Source: Primula veris (Eukaryota > Streptophyta > Magnoliopsida > Ericales > Primulaceae). Taken from it: a DNA stretch of 64,000 bases. Positions within the stretch are counted from its first letter, which is position 1; each line of letters opens with the position of its first letter. The translations under genes were made by a program, and so were the position numbers. The stretch is from contig OY821740.1 in the NCBI GenBank assembly GCA_963682055.1, positions 14,036,814 to 14,100,813 of the forward strand. The letters run 5' to 3'. Below the pieces are notes generated by a model that worked only from the letters and a program-made list of their open reading frames with translations, did no database searches and was not told where the DNA came from. This document shows, one piece after another, positions 1 to 10,373 of the stretch.

Positions 1-1335
1 AGTGTCAACCAAACAACATAGTATTTACTTCCGGTGCTTATAAAGCAAATGTAAGTACCATCTACCAAACAAGTCTTTTACATGCATACATCACAACCCG
101 AAACAAAAAGACCCCGAAACAAAAAACAGTACCTAGCTCCCCGTCGAATGCAAACAAGAAGCAAATTAGTTGGTTATTCAAAATTAGGATTTTGAAAACA
201 TAAATAAGTATACTTTTTTCTGTGTCAACCAAACAACATAGTACTTACTTCCGGTGCTTATAAGTAAAAAGGCAAATGTAGGTACTGTAATATCTACCAA
301 ACAAAGCCCCGGAAAAAAAAACTAATACAGTAATTAATAACGCCGTCGAAGGCAGACTTCTTGGGCACAAACCAAAAATAGCAACTAATTTTATTACACT
401 AACTCTGAATGATTTCTCGGTGTCAACCAAACATGATGTTTAATTCTGGTGCCTATAAGTAAAAAGTATATATAAGTATTGTCTACCAAACAAGTCCAAC
501 ATGCATATATATCACTATCCAAAATTAAAAAAAACGATTGTTAACAAGTGCCCCCGGGGGATCGTTTAAGCATTGAATACATTTCTATAATCAAGTTCCA
601 TTGAATACAAATATTAGTTGCATTTATACCATAACGATATAGCATTAACAATTTTGTACTCGATTTACTTAAATAAGGAAATCTCATTAATGTTTTACTA
701 TAATAAACAATTTTAAACAAATTCCATACATTACTAACCAATGTTTAGGGAGCTAGTAGTATGCTACCGCCCCCATATTGAGAAAAAATCGATCTTTTGC
801 CATGTATCATGCAATTTCTTTCATCCCATAATTACAGGAAAAAATATTCTATATCTAATTCGCCACCGAACGCGGACTTCTTGGGTAACATTGCTCAAAA
901 CCCCCCACACCTCAGCCACAAGCCTAAACGTCGAATCAGCCCAAGCAAACTGGTACTTATAGTAGTTGTTTAATCAAAAAGAGTATTCGAATACACAAAT
1001 AAGTACAATTATTCGGTGTCGACTCAAACAGCATATTTAATTCAGGTGCTTATAAGTAAAAAGTACATTTAACCACTATCTACCAAACAAGTCCTCTACA
1101 TGCATACATCACCACCCAAAACAAAGAAAACACCCCGAAAAAAAAAGAAAAAAAAAACTAGCTCACCGTCGAACGCTGACTTCTTGGGCACATTAGACAA
1201 AACAGTCCAAACTCTTAATTCTAAATAAGTATCCGAAAGATATATTTTTTCGATGTCAAGCAAACAACATAGTACCTACGTCCGGTGCTTATAAGTAAAA
1301 AGTCCTATAATTAAGTAATGTCTACCAAACAAAAC
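1..1335. repeat. Tandem array carrying J-domain exon-end copies
   Basis: Five related units follow each other. A recurrent block (tgtcaaccaaacaacatag, then a cttataagtaaaaag core, then tctaccaaacaagtc) is seen near 3-75, 221-305, 417-495, 1015-1093 and 1252-1335. Between blocks lie minus-strand copies of the end of the J-domain exon (residues NVPKKSAFDGEL or decayed forms) at about 132-160, 341-368, 862-960 and 1158-1193, the fifth being the gene itself. The 862-960 copy is the longest and has a one-base insertion that breaks its frame. The array therefore looks like repeated duplication of an exon edge plus about 200 bases of its downstream flank. Confidence 0.8.
741..860. repeat. Dispersed repeat, copy 1 of 3
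   Basis: A segment with ggagctagtagtatgcta, a short C run, cccatattgagaaaaa and cgatctttt. It resembles segments at 6985-7125 and 63711-63900. It is inserted in the J-domain tandem array. The family is not identified; the three copies have no common ORF. Confidence 0.5.
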
Positions 1336-1786
1336 AAGTCATCCACATGCAAATATCACTATCAAAAATAAAATTATATTTAATACCTAGCTCGCCGTCG
1401 AAGGCAGACTTCTTGGGTACATTGCTCAAAACCCCCCACGCCTCGGCAACAAGCCTAAATGCCGAATCAGCCCAAGCAAACTGGTTCTTATCAGGATGCA
1501 AAAGCAGTGCAAGTCTCCGATACTGCTTCCTAATCAGCTCAAGATCATCACTCCTTCGATCAACCTGCAAAATACTGTACCAGTCAAGGTGTCGGTTGCT
1601 GACTCGTTTATCCGCCGCTAATAAAACGTCGGCTACAGCGAGGATCTGGTCAGAGCCTTCGAGGAGAGGCTCGGTTTCCTGGGCAAGGATCGCGAAGTCT
1701 CGTGAGCCGGTGAAGTCTTTGTTTTGGAGAAGCTTTTCGGCAATTCCGAGGAGGCGTTCCGCTTCTGCTCGTCTTGCTGCATCCAT
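1322..1786 (-). CDS. J-domain (DnaJ-like) protein, possibly first exon only
   Basis: The 154-codon frame encodes an N-terminal helical region (about residues 1-60), typical of plant J-proteins of the DUF3444-associated group, followed by a J domain at about 68-131 with the HPD tripeptide at 97-99. J domains stimulate the ATPase of Hsp70 chaperones. After the FDGEL residues (near 133) the sequence stops looking like the family, and a GT donor is present (ctag|gtatta, GT at 1386-1385), so the last about 20 codons may be intron and the true 3' exons lost or outside the window. Exon-end copies in the array downstream support an exon border here. Either a short J-protein or a truncated gene is possible; the J-domain call is firm. 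Confidence 0.8.
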   Translation of the reverse strand: MDAARRAEAERLLGIAEKLLQNKDFTGSRDFAILAQETEPLLEGSDQILAVADVLLAADKRVSNRHLDWYSILQVDRRSDDLELIRKQYRRLALLLHPDKNQFAWADSAFRLVAEAWGVLSNVPKKSAFDGELGIKYNFIFDSDICMWMTCFVW

Positions 1787-1799
1787 TTTTAATATGTAA

Positions 1800-1862
1800 T
1801 TATATAAATAGATATAGATATAGATATAGATATACTTGTATATATAGAGAGAGAGATAGAGA
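1800..1862. repeat. GATATA/GA microsatellite
   Basis: Short tandem (agatat)n and (ga)n repeats lie immediately upstream of the J-domain start codon, in the position of its 5' untranslated region. Confidence 0.85.
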
Positions 1863-1913
1863 TGAATTTGGGGGTTTTTGGTTTAGTGAGGGAATTTATT
1901 CTACTGTCACTCC

Positions 1914-2800
1914 GGGAGAGTCTCTTTTGACTCTTCAGATTACTCATTTGAGAATCCGATTAAAAATCAGTTCCACGTCACATCTTATTTTTATTTATTT
2001 TTTCAATTCATTTCACTCAATTTTATTACAAAATAAATAACTCTAACACCACTTCATTACATCTCGTTACACTTCATTTATCTACAAAATAAATAAATTT
2101 AGTCACTCCATCACACTATTAATTAATACATTATTCTGCTTTTTTTTTTCACTCAAACTAAATATAAAATTAAAATATTTTATAATCATAATATTATATC
2201 AAGTTAACACTTTTAAGTAATTTATATTTTACACTTTTTTATTTATTAATTTTGTTACTTCCGAGTAAATAATTAAATTGTCCCAAAAAACCCTATACGT
2301 CATTATTTTATTCCATATTTACCTACCCATATTTAACCACTTTCAAGTTAACCCGGTTAAATGTGGATAGATAAAGGTGCAAGAAAATAATGACGTATAG
2401 GGTTTTTGGGGACAATTTAATTATTTACTCGGAAGTAACAAAATTAATAAATAAAAAAGTGTAAAATATAAATTACTTAAAAGTGTTAACTTGATATAAT
2501 ATTATGATTACAAAATATTTTAATTTTATATTTAATTTGAGTGGAAAAAAAAAGCAGAGGAATGTATTAATTAATAGTGTGATGGAGTGACTAAATTTAT
2601 TTATTTTATATATAAATGAAGTGCAATGAGATGTAATGAAGTGATATTAGAGTTATTTATTTTGTAATAAAATTGAGTAAAATAAATTAAAAAAATAAAT
2701 AAAAATAAGATATGACGTAGACCTGATTTTTAACCAGATCCTCAATTGAGCAATTTGGAGCCTCATTTGAGTGATTAGACACTTCAAAAAAGACTCTGCC
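1914..2800. mobile_element. Mutator-like MITE with long terminal inverted repeats
   Basis: Two arms of roughly 390-410 bases (about 1914-2300 and 2385-2800) are near-perfect inverted copies around a short centre. The ends read GGGAGAGTCTCTTTTGA and, on the other strand, GGCAGAGTCTTTTTTGA. A perfect 9-base direct repeat TGTCACTCC flanks the element at 1905-1913 and 2801-2809. Long inverted ends with a 9-base target duplication are the hallmark of Mutator-superfamily elements. No coding capacity is seen. A relative sits at 56075-58012. Confidence 0.88.
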
Positions 2801-2809
2801 TGTCACTCC

Positions 2810-4257
2810 TCTGTAAATCTGATAAATTTCCATTTTGGTAATTGAATTTAATAATATTCCCCTGAGTTCCATTTTATTTTTTTATATCACTGTACTATTT
2901 TTGTGAATTTCCTACTTTGTTATGTCATTTGTTATAAATGATGGGAGTATATAATTTTATTAGACTTATTATGTTATCCTTGTTTTAAATAAATCATCAC
3001 TTATAACTTAGGTCAAAAATAATAATTTAGCACAACATAAAAGGATAGTGATGGTGTCGGCTTGATATTTGTAGTTTTACTATTTATAATACTGCACCTG
3101 CAATTTAGGACGGAGAGAGTATCTGTGTTTAAAAATAATGCATACATATACATATACTACATATTTAAATCTTAAATTGTAGAGTTGCACTGTTTAAGTT
3201 ACAGGACTTGTTGAAGGCGTAAGATTTTAAATAACTTTTATTAAATTAACGCGCCATTCGTGTAGCTCATTATGTCGGTATTCATATGAAATCTACATAT
3301 ATTCATTAGTGTTATAAGGCATCACGGTTTAAAGTTTAAGATCATAAATTTTGTCTTTGGTGAAAACGCTTCTAACCGGTTCCGTATGTGACTATACTAA
3401 AAACACATAAATTAGTTGTTATCTCCTATGGGGACATTGGTAGAGTTAGTCATAATAATGATATTTATGGAGATTGATAATAAAAGGCAATAAACTTGGT
3501 TGTTACAACGATTGCGCTGATTAAATTATGTTTTCGGATACACTCTGAAAGCAAACTAGCAGATCTAGTGGTCGACGAATATTCGAATTTGACAAAGTTT
3601 GCCACAACATTTGCGATAGATTGACTTTCATCCCTATAAGTTTTGTAATCTTTAACAATTGTAAGTTTACGACATATGCTATATTTATTTTACTGTTTGT
3701 AAAAAGAAACAGGCAACACTCACTTGATAATAATAAAAAATATGATATAAATATTACTTTCATGGGAAAAAATTGAGTTGCAGAATAAAACGAGAATTAT
3801 GAATTACAGTAATGATTTTATGTAACTGCTGTCAAAACATACCGTTTTTTGTATTTTGGGACTTGCGAAAATGAAAAAAATGTTCATCAATATGTTAGAG
3901 GACTCAAATTGCTTTTTAAGTGATACATGAAGAAATCTTATTCAATTTTTCATGACAATGGCTCTTAAATTGATACTGTTCAGGTTACACAAACACACAC
4001 TATCAATGGCCGAATAATTCTTTGTTGGAAAAATATAGGAAAACATGTATTTTATACATGGTTGTTCCAAGTGGTCAGGGACCATCTTTGAGTCAATTTT
4101 CAATGCGACTCCTCAGTTTTTCTGAGGCCATACTCAATGCGGTTGAGTAGCTCGTGCGACTAGCTTCGCAACGGTATATCGCATGACCTATTCGGAGGAA
4201 GGGTGTGAATGATAATTGGACTCGAAGGTTGGTACTCGAAAGAGGCAATAAAGTCAA
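2810..4257. other. Gene-free stretch
   Basis: AT-rich sequence without a convincing gene. A Stowaway-like right end (ggacggagagagta near 3108-3120) is visible without a matching left end. Nothing else is recognised. Confidence 0.6.
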
Positions 4258-5324
4258 TGCTGGAAAATGAGAAAAGAAATGGGATTTAACCCATGAGGGT
4301 TATCCCACATTGGAAAATCATGAGTGATTTTTACAATATATATACTAGGGTTTCCCATGTGGATATCAAGTAGTGTGTCCATATACACATGTGTGTATTG
4401 TGTACCACACATGGGCTTGCTTGCTCGACGGGCGGGCTTGCTCGACGGAAAAAGCGCGCCTGTTCGGGAAAAGCTTCCAGCAAAGCTGTAACTGTTGCAA
4501 TAAATATGATTTGATTGCAAAGTTAATACTGCAGTTTCGAATTTCGAAAACTGACAGTAGTAAAGTGACCTTAATGGCTGAGATACTCTCTCAAAAACAG
4601 CATTACATTTTAGAACCAGAGAGAACCACCCACCAACAGCTCGACCTTGACTCGTCGCCAGTTTCCGGCGAGTCATCCGAGACGTTGTACCTTGGGATCG
4701 AAGCGCCAACGCAACCAGAAACCTTAAGGTGGTTGGACGAATATCGGTTAAGGGCATACTGTTAACAGTAGCCTCGTCTTATTTTATTCTATTCTGTCCA
4801 TTTCATTTACGTCTTTTAATTCTGTCCATTTCATTTACGCATTCAATTCTGTTCTTTTTATTTCAGTATTTCAATTGTTGTCCTTAGCTGTAGCTTTTAT
4901 ATTCTGTTTGTACTTATCTGTAATTAGTTTAAAGTTCTGTTTTTTGCTGTAATTACTATTCTGTAATTTAATTCTGTAATTAGAATAGTTTCAATTCAGT
5001 CCTGTAATTTCAATTTCAAACAGAACAGTCCGGCTGTTAAGTTTGTACTTTCCAGTCCGGCAGTTTCTATTTATTGCAATTCAGTACATCAGATTATTAA
5101 TTAATAATAATCTGATAACGTTTGCTTTAATTATTTTCAGTAGCTACATGTTGTAATCAGTTTATTGTATTTCATTTGGAAATTAATAAAGATTACACTG
5201 GCTTTAGTTAATTCTTGTTTAGTCCTTTTATTATTATTAATTGTTATTTCGTACACGGAAATCAATATTCTTTAGGTGATTCCGACAAAGTTTGTCATTA
5301 GTTTTCCCCTAACATTGTTACATT
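4258..5324. mobile_element. Probable old solo LTR (Copia-like)
   Basis: The stretch begins TGCTGGAAAATGAG and ends CCCCTAACA, fitting TG..CA LTR ends. It has an LTR-like composition: a leader with the phrase tcccacattggaaaatcatg, internal short direct repeats (tctgtccatttcatttacg, twice near 4795-4840) and a T/A-rich 3' part. I could not find a 5-base target duplication, and no gag or pol remnant is adjacent. It may instead be another repeat class. Confidence 0.4.
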
Positions 5325-6294
5325 GGTTTGGCATTTGTCGACTAGAAAGATTAATCCTATATCAGCCCACTTCAAGAGACTAGTCAAATCAAGCTTATTA
5401 CCAGAATTTTAAGCCAAGCTTATTTTAATTTTTAGATGAAAGTAACAAATTACCAACTCAACAGACAACACTTGTCAAAATATCATTACTTTATAATTTC
5501 TTCACCCCATTCAAATTTAATATTATAGTCTAATTCCAAAACAATACACATTTTCAAACCCACGTTAAAACTCGTAACCAATTAAGTCCACTCCTGTCAA
5601 CACTTGCAATAGGAAAGACTAACTATATTTATTTATTTTAGTTTTTTTAAATATACATTGTTTTCACTAATAAATATTATTAAATTTTTAAAGTTTTTTT
5701 TAGAAAGTCAATGATTTTATCATTTTGTTAATAGTTAATTTTCATATTTTTATGAACTTTTGGTAATTTAATTGTTTATTTGACATTTTAAAAATATATA
5801 TAAATGCTTAATTTTTTATCAAATTTTTTTTGCTTTTAAGTTATAAATAAATATAATTAGATATTATTAAAAAAGAAGAAGAGAAAAATACAATAAACAA
5901 GATAGCGTTATAATAACCATATAAAATTATTCCCAACCAACGCATCAAAACAACAAACGCCTCCGAATAACGCTATCATGAACACGATTCACTATTACTT
6001 AGTGTGTGTAATCTACTAAATACTCGGTATTTATTAATAAATCAAAATATAATCACATTAAAATTAATTCAAAATTATAAATAAAAAATAATATTATTTG
6101 TAACACACTAAATAACAATTTAAAATTATAAGTAAAAAATAATATTAGTTGCGACAGTAAATAATAACGGAGTTCCACGTCTCCCTATACCTAACACACA
6201 GTACACACACAGAGAGAGATAAACATAAACACAGTCAAAGAAAGAACAACAGATCCAAAATCAATACATACTCTATATCTAATAATCCAAAAAA
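5325..6294. other. Upstream region of the VQ gene
   Basis: Very AT-rich. A degenerate direct duplication of about 60 bases (ttaaaattataa plus aaaaaataatatta) lies at about 6060-6155. A purine-rich leader with an acacagagagagata tract runs into the VQ start codon. No TATA box can be picked with confidence. Confidence 0.5.
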
Positions 6295-6837
6295 ATGGAG
6301 AATAATAATAATAATAATAATAAAGGGGAAGAAGTACTCCGATCCCTAAACAAGCTATCACACAAGATCTCCAAACCCACCACCAACACCCGTATTAAAT
6401 CAAACCCACAACCCGACGAGTTTCCCGACTCGGAACCCGTTGCCCCTCCGCATCAGCCCCCGGTCTACAATATCAACAAAAACGATTTCCGAGACGTTGT
6501 TCAGAAGCTCACCGGCTCCCCTTCCCACCCTCTCCCTCCTCCCAAACCCGTCTCATCCAGGCTCCACCGTATCCGCCCTCCCCCTCTTGCCCCCCTCACC
6601 ATTAACACTGTCGTGGTTACCAACAGCAACGCTCCTCCTTTTATTTCTCCACTTCCGCCTTTTCCATCTGTCCATGCTTCAGCAGAGTCTCCTATCTCTG
6701 CCTACTTACGCTTCTTCAAGGCGTCTGGAAATGTTCTCCTTCCACAGTCGCCTTTGGCGTTTGGCTGCCACCCGTCACCGATGTTCTCCCCTCCTCCTCC
6801 CGTCTCGCCTGTTCCCAGCCCTGGGAAAAACGAGTAG
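6295..6837 (+). CDS. VQ motif-containing protein, VQ9-like
   Basis: A single-exon, 180-residue protein, as is usual for plant VQ genes. The FxxxVQxLTG motif is exact at residues 65-74 (FRDVVQKLTG). VQ proteins are plant cofactors that bind WRKY transcription factors and are targets of MAP kinases, acting in the nucleus in stress, immunity and seed development. Around the motif, LNKLSHKISKP (18-28), QPPVYNINKNDF (54-65), SSRLHRIRPPPL (87-98) and a later SPLPPFPSVHASAESPISAY block resemble Arabidopsis VQ9 and HAIKU1 relatives. The N-terminus has a run of Asn encoded by an AAT microsatellite. The C-terminal part is proline/serine rich with SP sites that could be MAPK targets. It is shorter than my memory of VQ9 (about 300 residues), so the tail may be lineage-reduced or cut by a mutation. 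Start ATG at 6295 is the first in frame. Confidence 0.88.
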   Translation: MENNNNNNNKGEEVLRSLNKLSHKISKPTTNTRIKSNPQPDEFPDSEPVAPPHQPPVYNINKNDFRDVVQKLTGSPSHPLPPPKPVSSRLHRIRPPPLAPLTINTVVVTNSNAPPFISPLPPFPSVHASAESPISAYLRFFKASGNVLLPQSPLAFGCHPSPMFSPPPPVSPVPSPGKNE

Positions 6838-6984
6838 ATGGATCATGTATACTCCCCAAGTTCTTCGATGGATGATTGTCCGGTGCGAAATTACGTTCAA
6901 GTTTGACTTGCAGTATATCAGTATCTAGATAGGTAATATTTGGAATCTTGAGAAGCTAATCACGTAGCTAAAAGTTCATCTTGT

Positions 6985-7125
6985 ACCCCATATTGAGAAA
7001 AACCCGATCTTTTTTTACCATGAATCTTGTTTTGTTTTTGTTTTTGTTTTGTTTTTATCGATTTTAGGCTTTCAGCACTCCCCATATGTATGGAAAATAA
7101 CATTTCTTGTTCTGTCACCCACTCA
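6985..7125. repeat. Dispersed repeat, copy 2 of 3
   Basis: Shares ccccatattgagaaaaa, a cgatctttttt tract, a GTTTT-rich stretch, ctttcagcactcc and a gttctgtcac ending with the copy at 63711-63900, and the first part with 741-860. It lies in the 3' flank of the VQ gene. Confidence 0.55.
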
Positions 7126-10100
7126 ACCGTAATCTTAGAACTGTTTAATTAGCTTTTGGAATTTGGTTCGTTTCGATAGTTTAGATATGGAAAGTCTGGT
7201 AGTCGAAGTTGCACGTATTCTCGTACTGGGCAATTATTTAGGGGAGGGAGTATATGTATTTCCACAAGAAACTCGACATGGCATAGATGAATACTGCGTG
7301 CTTATTCTAGTGTTAATGAGTTTGGTGTAATTTCGTTTCGTTAACGGGCTCAAGTAAAACCGAAGTTCTGATACACGAGTAGATATATATGTTCACAAGA
7401 GATCCTTTTTGGCCACCTGGAAAGATAAAACTGAGAGTATATTAGAGTATTAATGAGTTTGCTGTAATTTCGTTTTGTTCTATGTCGATTATAAGGTTTC
7501 TGTGAGCTAAGGATGACTTGGGGTAAAATCAGCAACTACTACCGTTTGAAGTTTTAACTCGTGTATTAAGATGGGTTTTGGAATTATGTTAGTTACGTTA
7601 GTACTTTATAGCTACTTTGTGGATACAAATTATTCAGTGATGATGATACGCGATAGTTTGGTTTTGATTAATTAAGGGGGGTTGGATTGTAAATGCCTGT
7701 TCTGGATGTGGAGATCTTTCTTTAGTGTCTTTTCGATAGTCTTTCTGCTTTTAATGGATTGTGTGGAAAGTTATCATTTGTTGCCATTGTTGGGAATGTT
7801 GAAGATTGTGTTTTTGATATAATAGAAGGATTAGATTTTATTTTCTTGGTATGATTATGTTCTTTGCTTATTTTGAGATTGCTTACACTTCATGATTAAG
7901 TCAATCATATGATGGATTAATTTACATCTATTCCAGAAACGAAGTTGGAATAACTTTCTTCTGTGGGGCATAACAAAAGAATGAGAATAGTTCCCAATTG
8001 ATGTCTGATTTGTTATTCATTTGTTTCTTTGTGTCTCTTTTAGATTTTTCGCAATTACAAATTGGTCTTTTTGTCTTTTGTTTTGGCCTTTCTCATTTCC
8101 TTTGCCTGAGAAGAGATAATTCCATACAGGTAAGTGTCCATACATCTTATCATTCGGTTTAATATCGGAACATTTTAATGGTGGATTTCCTTCATAAGTC
8201 GCATCGGAAATGGGTTAGACCTTACAGCCTTCTCAAACCTTTGTACTATCTTTAAGGTACATGGGTGCTCGTAGATATGCATTTCTGTAGAAGTTCTTTC
8301 ACCAGTCGTTTATATGCCATTTGCTAGAAGTTTTTTGCGTTGTTATAATCATTTTACCATTATCCATTGGGAATTGAAATACGATTGGTAGCGGCGTTGT
8401 TTCTCTGTTTATTTGCGTAAGAGATGTTCTGCTCCTGTAGATTATTTCTGTATAAAAGCAAACCAGTCATCCTCACAATGATTGAGGCATCGAGTCCATG
8501 GAAGCCATCATATGCTAAAGATGACAACCACTGATAATGGACATTTGACCTTTTTGTGAAATGAGATAAATCGCCACAGTTGATTTGAGATTGTCATATG
8601 GTTGAAGGTTCATAATAGTTCATGATTCTCATCACATGGTCCGACATTTAGTTTGTGTGGCAGCTAGCCTCTCAGTTTTTGGGTGTTTCATACTTTCATG
8701 TCCTTTACTCTTTTTTTTTTTGAAAAGAAATTGTTGGATACTTTTTAACTCCGGCGGTCTGTCAAGACGGAGACATTTTTACCATGAGGAGCAAAAATTG
8801 TTTCGTACTCACCACTCCGATCTAAAGAAGAATCCACTAAGCGATGTAGGAAAGACTTTGATGCCTATAACTAATCTAGACTGCAAGACTTGGTTTAGTT
8901 TTAATAATAGGTAATTGAATTCGGGTTTGGGTTTAGTTTCTCTTTCAACTAATAAGCCCGGCTACGTATCTTGGGTTTTTACCACCTTTAAACTGTAAGA
9001 ACCCTATAAATCTGTCCTGAAATGAAGCTACTTTATATTAACAAGGTTGCAATTATTCACATGTTGCAGTTATAGCCATTTTTTTGTCGATAAATGAAAT
9101 CAGGTTCTAGTTCTCGATTCGACCCTCTTCGAAAGAACCTTAAAATAATAAAATTTATGAGGAAATCTGAAATCTGGAACAAGGTTAAAATTTATGACGA
9201 ATTCCTCAAGAAAAGTGTTGTCTTTAGTACATCCAACTCACGCCTCTGACTAGAACTGCCTCGTCCTAATACAGAGCTTCATAAACCTCAAGGCCAGTAT
9301 GTATTGTTTTGAAACTTGAGGAGCGACTTCACAACGGGGCAAAAAGGCTTTGCCGGACCAACACATAAAAGAGTGGCAACCCCTTGACTTGAACAATACC
9401 ATTAAATGTATAATTTGAAACATCCAGATTATAACATAATTGCCTAACGTTATAAGACTCGATTTTTTTCTTCGTTTTTTGGCAAAGCTAGAATCAAGAT
9501 TGTTATTGTCAGTTGAAATGTATAGTTTAACAGTGAGTACAAGGGAGAAGTTGCTGCTAATCCTGATTTGAGAACACATTTGAAGGCCCTTGCAGTAGAG
9601 AACCTATTTGAACACATTTTGATTCCCTTTCTTCTCTCTTTGCTGCTAATCCACATAATATATCCAAAAAGAACTGAGCTCTCACTTGAATTTCATGTCA
9701 ATGTATAGTCGCAAAGAAACTTTTTTGTACAAGCAATTTACAGAAATAAATCACATCAAATCCAGTAAATCTCCAACTTACCAAAAAAAATCCAGTAAAT
9801 CTCCTGTTCCAAAATCAATAGATGTCATTATAGCACTGCTAGAAGAGCTAAATCAAAAATTTCAGGTACCAATTTACACAATGCAACTCTTAATTGTAAT
9901 ATGGTCTGTAGTAACTAATGCAGATTCTCTATATCATAGTGTAATCATGAGTTGAGACTAGATTGAACAATAATTAGCACACAGTTGGCACAATCCCAAT
10001 TCAAGCAACATTTTGGGGGCAAGTCAGAATCAAGTAAATTTCAATACAACAATTAGGCGAAAAGGAGTCAGTCCTACACTCTGGCACTTTGACAGAAAAT

Positions 10101-10373
10101 GAAAAATACAAATGCTCAACTTCGATAGAATAATATAAACTAGACAATACAGTTACATCTCAGTTGCGGCTGGGAAAGTTGAAACTGATAAAAGAACAGT
10201 ACTCAAGCAACTGCAAAAAAGAATTGAACAATTTGAATACTAGTGGCAAACTCAACTTCGTGATGGATTACCAAAATCCCCAAGGTAATCTAGAACCGTC
10301 TCTCCATAAAGGCACAAATGGAAGGCATAACCAAAATGATACAATTACAATAATACAAATGGTAGCAATGTTG
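7126..10373. other. Intergenic stretch, no gene recognised
   Basis: Open frames here (for example 8636-8914) have no family features, and codon use looks random. Part of 6838-7700 may be the VQ 3' untranslated region, and part of the stretch next to 10373 the hydroxylase 3' untranslated region on the minus strand. No RNA gene is recognised. Confidence 0.55.

Noticed and set aside
1347..1799. 150-codon plus-strand ORF opposite the J-domain exon
   Set aside because: It is antisense to a clear J-domain frame and has no family features.
2940..3120. Possible Stowaway element
   Set aside because: Only a right-end-like sequence is seen; no matching left end.
4254..4765. Overlapping ORFs of 130 and 167 codons on both strands
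   Set aside because: They lie in LTR-like sequence, overlap each other antisense, and neither shows domain features.
8636..8914. 92-codon ORF
   Set aside because: Random-looking composition, no splice context or family match.
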